Positions 8,094-15,831 of a stretch of 64,000 bases of DNA are shown here, in pieces (the stretch's first letter is position 1; each line of letters opens with the position of its first letter). Under the pieces are notes generated by a model. It was given only the letters and a program-made list of their open reading frames with translations, did no database searches and was not told where the DNA came from. Position numbers and translations under genes: made by a program. Source of the stretch: Gemmatimonadota bacterium (lineage in GTDB: Bacteria; Gemmatimonadota; Gemmatimonadetes; Gemmatimonadales; GWC2-71-9); NCBI GenBank assembly GCA_016720805.1, contig JADKJZ010000003.1:174658-238657 (forward strand). The letters are read 5' to 3'.

Positions 8094-8219
8094 GAATTCA
8101 CGACCAACAATCCGTTCACCACGACCAACTCACGACGCCTCACGAGCAACTCTGACCTCACCAGGACCGACTTCCTCCTCACCAACACCAACATCGACCT
8201 CACCGGGACCATCAGCGGG
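8094..8219. repeat. Degenerate tandem repeat, partly 21-nt period, in a 576-base gene-free gap
   Basis: CTCACC anchors at 8157, 8178 and 8199 are exactly 21 bases apart, with a related TTCACC at 8115 and shifted copies at 8129 and 8139. Read on the minus strand, a 66-codon ORF (8233 to 8033) becomes seven heptads such as MLVLVRR, KSVLVRS and ELVVVNG, but it has no convincing ribosome binding site. The whole gap 7953-8528 is otherwise empty of recognisable genes. Confidence 0.45.
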
Positions 8220-8528
8220 TCGTTGACCTGCATCTCGGCGCTTGCAGCCTCCCGCCGGAAATTTCCAACGGCAACTTCGACCTGTCAGCCTCCAACAATC
8301 GATCGTGCAACGCCAGCTCACGCCGCATTGGGAGCATCTTGCGGCGTGCTGCCTCCAACACTTGACTCACCACCACCAACATTTCGTTGATCGGGGGGTG
8401 TTTCTCGAGGCGGAAGGGGCTGTTTCCGGGGGGCCGGGTCGTGGGGCGGGTGGCGCCTCACACGCTCCTGCCACCTCCTATACTTCGTCACTCCGCTCGT
8501 CCGCCGCTCCCCCGGCCACGGAATCCCG

Positions 8529-9644
8529 ATGCCCCATCTCCGCCCCGGTGCTTGGCTCACACTCGTCGGCCTCCTATCAGCATGCGCCGGCGAACCTCCC
8601 GCCCCCGTGCCGCCTCCGGCGACTTCGGCCCTGCTCCCCCGCCTGGTGCCCGTCGCGTTCACCCCCGCCGAGGATGCGCCGCCGTTCACCACCGCCGATC
8701 GCTTCGCGCTCGGCCCCAAGGGCGATGTCGCGCTCCCGATGGCACAGGGTAGCGAACGGATGCTCGGCATCTTCGATTCGACCGGAGCCATGCGCACCAC
8801 GGCAGGCGTCTCGGGCGAGGGCCCGGGTGAGCTGCGCATCCCGACCCCAGCGGTCTTCGAAGAGGATGGCCTGATCATCAGCGACATGGGGCTGCCACGG
8901 GTCGTCACCTTCGACCCGCAAAACGGCAAGGTGATCGCGACCACGCCCATTTCGCAGCCGATTCCGATTCTCGGTGCCTTCGGTGCCCGACTTCTCATGG
9001 CGGTCCCGACTGCAACTGGACTGATGCTGCCGGGGTGGCATATGCCAGGCGATGCGGACTTCACGCCGCTCGTCTCGCCGAGCGACAGCTTCGTCGTGAC
9101 ACGCTTTGCGCCAGCGGCCGACACGCGCCTGTCGCCACTCGCCACGCTCGGCGCCTGGCGTGGCGGCGTGCTCGTCGCCGACGGAAGAGGCTACGCCATC
9201 GGCGTCTATGACGGCACCGGCCGCTTCTTGCGCGCGTTGACGCGCGAGGTCGCGCCCCGATTCGCGACGCCCACGATGATCACCGCGTTCCAGCGACGCG
9301 CCGAGGCATACCGTGGCCCTGATGGAAAGGCGCACAGCCCCGCCCGCATCACCGCCGATGTCGACAAATTCCGTGCTGCGCAGCAGCCGCACTTTGTCCA
9401 CTCGTCACCGCTGCGCGAGGATCGTCTTGGTCGCATCTGGATCGTCGGGATGGAGGGCGACTCCGCCTTCGCCGATCTCTTCACCCCGACCGGTCAGATC
9501 GGGCACCTCGGCATCGCCTGTCCCGCCTTCACCGGGCGCTGGTCCCTCAATGGCGAGTGGCTGGCGCTACTCTGCGATGCGCCAGCGGCGTCAGATCGGG
9601 GTGCGGTGCTGCAGTTGTACCGGATCGTGGAGTCCGGGGCCTAG
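8529..9644 (+). CDS. 6-bladed beta-propeller lipoprotein
   Basis: This is 371 residues. The signal peptide ends in a lipobox (LLSAC), so it is probably an outer-surface or periplasmic lipoprotein. The GEGPGEL turn after the first blade and repeated D-x-x-G turns (FDSTGA, YDGTGR, FTPTGQ) mark it as a paralogue of the genes at 1287, 9645, 10812 and 12891. The next gene starts with no gap, so the two are translationally linked. Function unknown. Confidence 0.75.
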   Translation: MPHLRPGAWLTLVGLLSACAGEPPAPVPPPATSALLPRLVPVAFTPAEDAPPFTTADRFALGPKGDVALPMAQGSERMLGIFDSTGAMRTTAGVSGEGPGELRIPTPAVFEEDGLIISDMGLPRVVTFDPQNGKVIATTPISQPIPILGAFGARLLMAVPTATGLMLPGWHMPGDADFTPLVSPSDSFVVTRFAPAADTRLSPLATLGAWRGGVLVADGRGYAIGVYDGTGRFLRALTREVAPRFATPTMITAFQRRAEAYRGPDGKAHSPARITADVDKFRAAQQPHFVHSSPLREDRLGRIWIVGMEGDSAFADLFTPTGQIGHLGIACPAFTGRWSLNGEWLALLCDAPAASDRGAVLQLYRIVESGA

Positions 9645-10781
9645 GTGGCGGAATCGAGCATGGACCCGTCCACGGGCAGTGCGCGACGACGCTTCTTCAG
9701 GCCGAGCCGCGCGGCAGCGTTGCTCTTCGTGGGAGTCATCGGTTGCAGCGACGGCAGACGCATTGCGCCCGTACTCCCAGACGCCGACCTCACCTCGACG
9801 CCACTCTTCGTCCTCGAGGAAGTCCCCAACGCCCCGCTCGGCGACTTCTCCTCCCTCCTCCGCTGGCGCGACGGGTGGGTGCTCGCCGACGGGACCAATC
9901 AGCAGATTGTCCTCTTCGACAGCACTGGTCATCGACTCGGCAGTCTGGGAAGGCCAGGGGCAGGGCCAGGCGAATTCCGCCGACTGGGTCCGCTCGCCCT
10001 GCTCGATGACACCACGATCATCGCGCTCGATATCGATCTGCAACGACTCTCTCGCTGGGACCTGGTCAAACGCGGACAGGTCGGCATCGAACGGGCGGTC
10101 AGCGCCCCGAATGTTCCCACGCTGCTCCTCCATCGGGCCGATGGCATCCTGATCGGCGACATCTATGCCAAGGACCTCTTCAGTCTTGAACTGGTCGATT
10201 CCGTCACGCTTGCGCCGATCCGTCGGGCCGCCAAGGCGCCGGGGCTCTATCACGCCTCTCCCTACGTGGCAGGGTCGTTTGCGAGCGTCTCGGTTGTGCC
10301 CACCGGAGATTCGCTTCTGATCGGTTGGCAACTCGTCGATTCCATGCAGATGCTCGGTCCGTCACTCGAGCCGGGGCGCATGATCTCAGTGCCCGTATCT
10401 CGTCGGCGCGGCTCGCCGCCGGACCTTATTCAGCGAGGGAAGAACTATGGGGATGTGGTCGGGATGATTCCGCACACGTCGCTGATGAGTCGCCTTGGGC
10501 TCCTCGCCGACGGTCGCATTGGTGTCATTCACGTCGACCTGATTCGGAAGGACAACGGCAAGGGAAGGACGCGCGCCGGCAGTCGGGAGGTGTGGCTGAG
10601 CGTGCTCGACCACACAGGAACGCCGCTGTGCGTCGACCAGCGCATCGCGGCGCGCACCGAGGACGTCGTGCGCAGCTACTTCATTCGGGGGGAGCTGGTT
10701 GTGTTTCGAACGAGTGCGGACGACGGCATGACCCGGGTGTCGCGGGTGGAGGTGCCGGCCGAGTGCGGGGGCAGGCAGTAG
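9645..10781 (+). CDS. 6-bladed beta-propeller lipoprotein
   Basis: This is 378 residues from a GTG placed directly after the previous stop; ATG 9660 is an alternative 5 codons in. A basic N-terminus leads to a hydrophobic stretch and lipobox (GVIGC). The motif GAGPGEF follows the first blade (FDSTGHR). It is a tandem paralogue of the gene at 8529, though the two differ enough that the duplication is old. Confidence 0.75.
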   Translation: MAESSMDPSTGSARRRFFRPSRAAALLFVGVIGCSDGRRIAPVLPDADLTSTPLFVLEEVPNAPLGDFSSLLRWRDGWVLADGTNQQIVLFDSTGHRLGSLGRPGAGPGEFRRLGPLALLDDTTIIALDIDLQRLSRWDLVKRGQVGIERAVSAPNVPTLLLHRADGILIGDIYAKDLFSLELVDSVTLAPIRRAAKAPGLYHASPYVAGSFASVSVVPTGDSLLIGWQLVDSMQMLGPSLEPGRMISVPVSRRRGSPPDLIQRGKNYGDVVGMIPHTSLMSRLGLLADGRIGVIHVDLIRKDNGKGRTRAGSREVWLSVLDHTGTPLCVDQRIAARTEDVVRSYFIRGELVVFRTSADDGMTRVSRVEVPAECGGRQ

Positions 10782-10811
10782 CGTTGGTCCGTTCTGCGAG
10801 CTTACGCGCCC

Positions 10812-12059
10812 CTACCCCCGCTCACTCACATCCAGCCGCACGATGCTCTGCACGCCCATCTCGTTGGTCTCGATGCCCCAGATGGCGTTGCCGCGGACAG
10901 CGAGTGGACGGAACGTCGGCGGGAAGCGCACCGGACCGAGGTGCTGCCCCGCCTCGCTGAAGACCTCCCACACCGATGAACTGCCCCGCAACCCCTCCAT
11001 CGTCAGCGCGGTGCCGCTCGCGCGCATCTCCGGGATGGTCAGGAAGCGCTGCACCATGATTGTGCCGAGGGGTCCCGGCCGCATGGCGATGAAGGTCGGG
11101 TAGAACTCCGCGAAGGAGATGTTGCCGAGGAGTGTTTCGATCATCGAGGCCGGGGCGGGACCGTTCGTGGCGAACTGTTTCTCGAAGTAGTCGCGAACCG
11201 CGGTGCGCGCGGCGCTCTGGTCCTCCTTCGTGACCGGAGTTCGTGGCGCAACGAGGGAGACCTCGCGGGTGACCACGCCACCGTCGCCGTATTCCCGATA
11301 GGCAAAGCGATCGGGGTCGCCGACCACGAATCGCCCGGACGGAAGGGTGGTCCACGACGGCTCGCCCTGGAACAGCGTGATCTTCATGGTGGAGAGCCCG
11401 CCACGCGTATCGAGGACGCCGCCCCCGTGGATGGCGAGGATGGTATCGGGCGGGGTCGTGAGGCGGACGATGTAACTGATTGGAGTGGACGTGCTGTCCC
11501 CGTCCTGGGCCACGCGCTTCAGTTGCATCAGGACGACGCCGTCGGGCGTGATGCCCCACGTGACGGGGGCACCGCCGCGCAGGATCATTGGCTGATCAGT
11601 CCGGTGCGTGCCGCTGCTGTCGTAGAAGTGCAGCCGCTGGTTGCTGTTGTCGACCACCGCGATCGTCCCGTTGTCGGCCGCGAGCAGGTGCTTCACCCCC
11701 GGGCCAAGTTCTCCGGGGCCTTCCCCCGGGCCGGCAAAGGTGCGGAGCAGCGCGCCCGCAGGCGAGAACTTCAGGATCACTCGGCGATCGGCATCGATGG
11801 TGTAGACGTTCCCTGCGGGGTCGAGGGCCAGGTCGGTCAATTGGCCCAGTTGCGATTCTTCGGCGCCGCTGTCACCAGCGATGCGCAGCCCCTCGACCAG
11901 TGTCCACGGCCCGGAATCGGCGGCTGCTCGCGCAGGATTGCGGACGAGCGTGACGCCGGCACTGTCCGACGTGCCGGCGGCATCACGAGAAGCGGTGCCG
12001 CAGGCGGTCAGGCATGCCGCGAGCAGGAGGATCGAGGGAACCGGGATGTGAGAGGGCAT
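10812..12059 (-). CDS. 6-bladed beta-propeller lipoprotein
   Basis: This 415-residue product has a signal peptide with lipobox (LTAC) and a Ser/Gly/Ala-rich linker. Blade turns include DPAGNVYTID, FSPAGALL, GEGPGEL and YDSSGTH; the last blade carries FSEAGQH. It is convergent with the gene at 10781, with 30 bases between. Of the set, this one shows the clearest NHL-like repeats. Confidence 0.8.
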   Translation of the reverse strand: MPSHIPVPSILLLAACLTACGTASRDAAGTSDSAGVTLVRNPARAAADSGPWTLVEGLRIAGDSGAEESQLGQLTDLALDPAGNVYTIDADRRVILKFSPAGALLRTFAGPGEGPGELGPGVKHLLAADNGTIAVVDNSNQRLHFYDSSGTHRTDQPMILRGGAPVTWGITPDGVVLMQLKRVAQDGDSTSTPISYIVRLTTPPDTILAIHGGGVLDTRGGLSTMKITLFQGEPSWTTLPSGRFVVGDPDRFAYREYGDGGVVTREVSLVAPRTPVTKEDQSAARTAVRDYFEKQFATNGPAPASMIETLLGNISFAEFYPTFIAMRPGPLGTIMVQRFLTIPEMRASGTALTMEGLRGSSSVWEVFSEAGQHLGPVRFPPTFRPLAVRGNAIWGIETNEMGVQSIVRLDVSERG

Positions 12060-12187
12060 GGGGGAGGATCGCGCTGAAATAGCGGGAGGGGAAGGGGTGG
12101 CTGTTTCGACGAGCTCCCATCGCTCGGGCTACGCCCGGGGGCGGGGAATGTCTCGCATTTGTTTGCCCCCTACCCACCTTGACCGAT

Positions 12188-12197
12188 TGTATATACA
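12188..12197. promoter_or_regulatory. Palindrome in the brnTA promoter region
   Basis: TGTATATACA is a perfect 10-bp palindrome 15 bases upstream of the brnT ATG and includes a TATACA-like -10 box. Position and symmetry suit a BrnA operator. No strong -35 box at the usual spacing is visible, and there is no clear ribosome binding site. Confidence 0.45.
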
Positions 12198-12212
12198 TTC
12201 GCATGTTGCCGC

Positions 12213-12506
12213 ATGCAGTTCATCTGGGACGAGGCAAAGAGCGAACGCACGTATCGCGAGCGGGGTTTCGACTTCGCCTTCGCCACGTTGATCTTTGAGG
12301 GGCCAACGCTTGAGCGCGAGGATACGCGGCAGGATTACGGAGAGCGTCGGATGCTCGCCATCGGCATGGCGCAGGGCGTTGAGCTCACAGTCTGTTACAC
12401 TGATCGCGTCACTACCACCGGGAGCATGATCCGGCGGATCGTGTCCGCCCGAAGGAGCCAATATCGTGAGCGCAAAGCGTACCACCAAGCCTTCGAAGGT
12501 CGCTGA
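12213..12506 (+). CDS. brnT: BrnT-family ribonuclease toxin
   Basis: This 97-residue protein begins with the family-typical F-x-W-D-E-x-K (FIWDEAKSERT), followed by GFDFAFATLIFEGP and a strand-rich RelE-like core (ERRMLAIGMAQGVELTVCYT), ending with the R-I-x-S-A-R-x-x-x-x-x-E motif. BrnT toxins inhibit translation by cleaving RNA. It overlaps the BrnA gene by 41 bases. Confidence 0.92.
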   Translation: MQFIWDEAKSERTYRERGFDFAFATLIFEGPTLEREDTRQDYGERRMLAIGMAQGVELTVCYTDRVTTTGSMIRRIVSARRSQYRERKAYHQAFEGR

Positions 12507-12801
12507 GCCTGCCCGGCGTGGCCGTGCCGACCTCGCACGACTCCGGGTGGTTCGCGATGCCGAGATCACCCGCACCAGCCCACGAGAACTCGCCGGATTG
12601 CCGGCAGACTTCTGGGCGGGCGCCGCAGTGGTCGAGCCGGTTGCCAAGCAGGCCATCTCCCTGCGGGTCGACGAGGACGTCCTGGCCTGGTTCCGGAGCC
12701 TCGGCCCGCGCTACCAAACCCGGATGAATGCGGTCCTTCGTTCCTACATGACTCAGACTGCCGCCCCCGCCCGGCGACGTCCGAAAAATGGGGCGGCGTA
12801 A
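12466..12801 (+). CDS. brnA: BrnA-family antitoxin
   Basis: This is 111 residues from a GTG inside brnT. The second half carries the BrnA pattern: AISLRVDEDVLAWFRSLG, then YQTRMNAVLRSYM, a ribbon-helix-helix-like DNA-binding fold. It should neutralise BrnT and repress the operon. The N-terminal third is basic and longer than in the prototype. Confidence 0.92.
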   Translation: MSAKRTTKPSKVAEPARRGRADLARLRVVRDAEITRTSPRELAGLPADFWAGAAVVEPVAKQAISLRVDEDVLAWFRSLGPRYQTRMNAVLRSYMTQTAAPARRRPKNGAA

Positions 12802-12890
12802 GGGGGCCCAACCCCCCGGCCTCACTGGCGCCCCACCCTCCGCCCCGTCGCAGTAGCTTCAACGGGTCTCCCTCCCGTGAGCCCCGCAGC

Positions 12891-14054
12891 ATGCGCTCTC
12901 CCCTGATCCTGCTGCTCGTTGCGCTGCTCCTCGCCGGCTGTGCCGATCGCGCTGCTGACCCGCGCACCACGGCCGCGACTCCCGTCGTCGTCACCGGCAC
13001 CGGTGACACGATTCCGATGCGCGAGACGCTCCGCGTCGGCGTCCTCGATGGCGACCCCAACTATCAGTTCGACCGCGTCCTCTGGCTGCTGGCGCGACGC
13101 GACGGCGGCGTCCTCGTCTATGATATGGCGTCGAACACCCAAGGCAAGCTGATCCGTCAGTACGACGCGCAGGGACGGTTCGTGCGCGTGATCGGCGGCC
13201 GCGGCGAGGGTCCCGGCGAGTACGACGATTTTCCCCAGGGGACGCTGCTCGCCGATGGATCGCTGCTGATCGTGAGCCAGGGTCAGCAGCGCATCATGCG
13301 CTTCGACTCCGCAGGCAAGTTCACCGGCAGCTGGCCCGGGCCGACCGCCATCGTCGACGTCGCACCTGCCACGGACAGCGGGTGGTACGTGGCAAGCGTC
13401 TCGGCGCACTATCCGCAGGAAGCGAGGGCACGAGCGATCACCTATTTCCGCTATGACCGACTGGGGCAGCTCGTCGACACGATCCCCGCGCCGCCAGCGT
13501 ATCGCGATGGCCCATCCGCCGATGCCTTCGGTCCGACGGCGATGATCATCGTCCTCCCCGACGGCCGCTTCGTGAGCAGTCGCACCGACTCGATCGCCTT
13601 CCAGATGGATGGCCCGACCGGCTCGACCTCCTACGCCCGCCCCTCGGACCGCGCGCGCTACAGCGAGGAGGAGAAGAAATCGATCGTGGGCGAATTTGCG
13701 GTTGTCAGCCGGATGTCGGGGATGAAGCCGCAGCCGATGGAAATACCGGATCTGAAGCAGGCGTTCTGGTACATGGTCTCCGACCCGGATGGTCGGATCC
13801 TCTTCCTCCGGCGCACCGCCGGCTTCCCGATTGCCGATACCACCAATCTCCGACCTGAAGATCCGCGGTGGCGCGGCATGCTCGAGATCGACGTCTTCGA
13901 CTCTTCCGCCACGTATCGCGGACGGCTCGTCACGCCGCGGGATGTCGTGAACCGCCTCTACGCCTTCGGCAAGGGCCACCTCTGGCTGATGCACGAAGGG
14001 GAGAGCGGCGAGCAGTATCTGGTGCGGTGGGAGCCGGCGCGGGAGGCGTGGTAG
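12891..14054 (+). CDS. 6-bladed beta-propeller lipoprotein
   Basis: This 387-residue lipoprotein (lipobox LLAGC) has blade turns YDAQGRF, GEGPGEY, FDSAGKF and FDSSATY. It shares the GEGPGE signature with four neighbours. It is alone in its transcription unit, 90 bases after brnA. Confidence 0.78.
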   Translation: MRSPLILLLVALLLAGCADRAADPRTTAATPVVVTGTGDTIPMRETLRVGVLDGDPNYQFDRVLWLLARRDGGVLVYDMASNTQGKLIRQYDAQGRFVRVIGGRGEGPGEYDDFPQGTLLADGSLLIVSQGQQRIMRFDSAGKFTGSWPGPTAIVDVAPATDSGWYVASVSAHYPQEARARAITYFRYDRLGQLVDTIPAPPAYRDGPSADAFGPTAMIIVLPDGRFVSSRTDSIAFQMDGPTGSTSYARPSDRARYSEEEKKSIVGEFAVVSRMSGMKPQPMEIPDLKQAFWYMVSDPDGRILFLRRTAGFPIADTTNLRPEDPRWRGMLEIDVFDSSATYRGRLVTPRDVVNRLYAFGKGHLWLMHEGESGEQYLVRWEPAREAW

Positions 14055-14103
14055 GGGGGCTTCCCCCGCCTCGAATGATCCTCGCCGGCCAGCATTGTCG
14101 CGT

Positions 14104-14130
14104 TCCCTGAAGAGCAGCTTTCCTCAGGGA
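14104..14130 (+). promoter_or_regulatory. Inverted repeat covering the ribosome binding site of the gene at 14139
   Basis: TCCCTGA and TCAGGGA form 7-bp arms around a 13-base loop. The right arm is part of the ribosome binding site CAGGGAGG, so folding of the mRNA leader could limit translation. Confidence 0.45.
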
Positions 14131-14138
14131 GGATACCA

Positions 14139-15782
14139 ATGCGACGACTTTGGCTGGTGATGGGACTGAGCTTGGCGGCGTGCGGTGGTGGCAGCGATCC
14201 GGTTGTACCTCCGCCCCCGCCCCCGCCGCCGCCAGCGGCGGTCGCCACGGTGGTGGTCACTGCGGCGAATGCGTCGCTGCAACCACCCCAGACCACCACC
14301 CTCACCGCCACGCTCAAGGATGCCGACGGCACCGTGCTGACGGGCCGGTCGATCACCTGGTCCTCCAGTGCCGAGGGCGTCGCCTCGGTCGCGGCCGGCG
14401 GGCTGGTCACGGCCGTCTCGGCCGGCACCGCGGTGATGACCGCGACCAGTGAGGGGAAGAGTGGCTCGGTGCAGATCACGGTGAGTGCGGTGCCAGTGGC
14501 GACCAGCGTGGTCGTCACCCCCGCCACGCCGACCGTGATTTCCCGGGCCACGCAGGCGATGACCGCGGCCATCCGGGATCAGCTCGGCAACCCGGTCAGC
14601 GGAACGGTCACCTGGCAATCGGCCGATCCGGCCGTGGCGACCGTCAACACCACCTCCGGGCTGGTCACCGCGGTCTCCCCCGGCACCACCACCATCACCG
14701 CGGCCAGCGGCGCGCTCACGGGCACCACGCTCCTGACCGTGGTGCCCGCCAGTCTCACCGCGATCGTCGAGACGTACCGGGCCCAATTCGGGCTGCCGGC
14801 GCTGGGGGCCGCCATCGTGACGCGCACCGGCAAGACGATCGCCATCGGCGTGTCGGGGAATCGCCGCTGGGGCACGGTGACGCCGGTGACGCTCACCGAC
14901 AAGTGGCACCTTGGATCGGACACCAAGGCGATGACGTCATTTCTCGCCGCGATGACGGTCAAGGCCGGCCTCGTCTCGTGGACCGACTTGATGGTGCAGC
15001 GCTACCCCGAACTCGCGACGATTGCGCGCCCGGAGTTTGCCGGGGCAACCCTGCGCACCCTGGCGACGATGCAGTCCGGCATCACCGGCAATCCGAATTT
15101 CACCCCGGTGGGGACGCTCGCCCAGCAGCGCGTTGCGGTCGACAACTGGGCCGTGCAACAGGCACCGGCCGCCACGCCCGGCACGTACTACTACAGCAAC
15201 GTCTCGTACCAGATTTTCGCCGAGATCATCGGGCGGGCCTGGGCCACCGGGTACGAGCAGGCGATGCGCGACAAGCTCTGGACGCCGCTCGGGATCACCA
15301 CCGGCGGCTTCGGCCCGACGACCGGGGCGGGCCAAAGCGATCAGCCGGTCGGCCATGAGCCTGCGGGCGGTGGCTGGACGCCGTGCGAGGCGTGCGACAA
15401 CTCCTGGGCCGCCGGGTCAGGCAAGATCCACATGAGCCTGCCGGATTGGTCGCGATTCATCTGGGAGGTGCTGCGCGCGGATGTCGGACAATCGTCGTTG
15501 CTCAGCCAGAGCGAAGCGCGGCTCCTGACGACCGGGGCCACGACGGTCAACGCCAACCTGGGCTATGCCTACGGCTGGACGTCGTGGAACAACCAGCGGA
15601 CGATTCAGCATGACGGGACCAACGGTCGGAACCGGGCTCGCGCCCTGCTCTATCTCGATGCGGGCGTGGCGTACATTCTGACGACCAATGCGGGCGATTC
15701 GGCCGATGACGGCGGTGCGCCCAATGCCGCCTTCAACGCGCTGGTGACGCGACTGCAGACCTTCTACCAGACCGGCCAATAG
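14139..15782 (+). CDS. Lipoprotein with two Big2-like domains and a class C beta-lactamase-fold serine hydrolase domain
   Basis: This is 547 residues. A lipobox (LAAC) is followed by a Pro-rich linker (residues 25-36), then two bacterial Ig-like group 2 domains (about 38-205, with ITWSSS and VTWQSADPAVATV cores). The beta-lactamase/D-Ala-D-Ala peptidase domain follows: S260-x-x-K263, Y352-S-N354, and H491-D-G493 in place of KTG. All three motif sets of class C-type serine hydrolases are present. The Ig-like modules probably hold the enzyme at the cell envelope. Substrate is unknown; esterase or peptidase are possible. Confidence 0.85.
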   Translation: MRRLWLVMGLSLAACGGGSDPVVPPPPPPPPPAAVATVVVTAANASLQPPQTTTLTATLKDADGTVLTGRSITWSSSAEGVASVAAGGLVTAVSAGTAVMTATSEGKSGSVQITVSAVPVATSVVVTPATPTVISRATQAMTAAIRDQLGNPVSGTVTWQSADPAVATVNTTSGLVTAVSPGTTTITAASGALTGTTLLTVVPASLTAIVETYRAQFGLPALGAAIVTRTGKTIAIGVSGNRRWGTVTPVTLTDKWHLGSDTKAMTSFLAAMTVKAGLVSWTDLMVQRYPELATIARPEFAGATLRTLATMQSGITGNPNFTPVGTLAQQRVAVDNWAVQQAPAATPGTYYYSNVSYQIFAEIIGRAWATGYEQAMRDKLWTPLGITTGGFGPTTGAGQSDQPVGHEPAGGGWTPCEACDNSWAAGSGKIHMSLPDWSRFIWEVLRADVGQSSLLSQSEARLLTTGATTVNANLGYAYGWTSWNNQRTIQHDGTNGRNRARALLYLDAGVAYILTTNAGDSADDGGAPNAAFNALVTRLQTFYQTGQ

Positions 15783-15807
15783 CCCGACGCGGCAACTGCG
15801 GATGGAG

Positions 15808-15831
15808 AGGGCCCCCACACGGGGCCCTTTT
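15808..15831 (+). terminator. Intrinsic terminator
   Basis: An 8-bp stem AGGGCCCC/GGGGCCCT with loop CACAC is followed by TTTT. It lies 26 bases after the stop of the gene at 15782 and abuts the stop codon of the convergent kinase gene. Confidence 0.8.
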
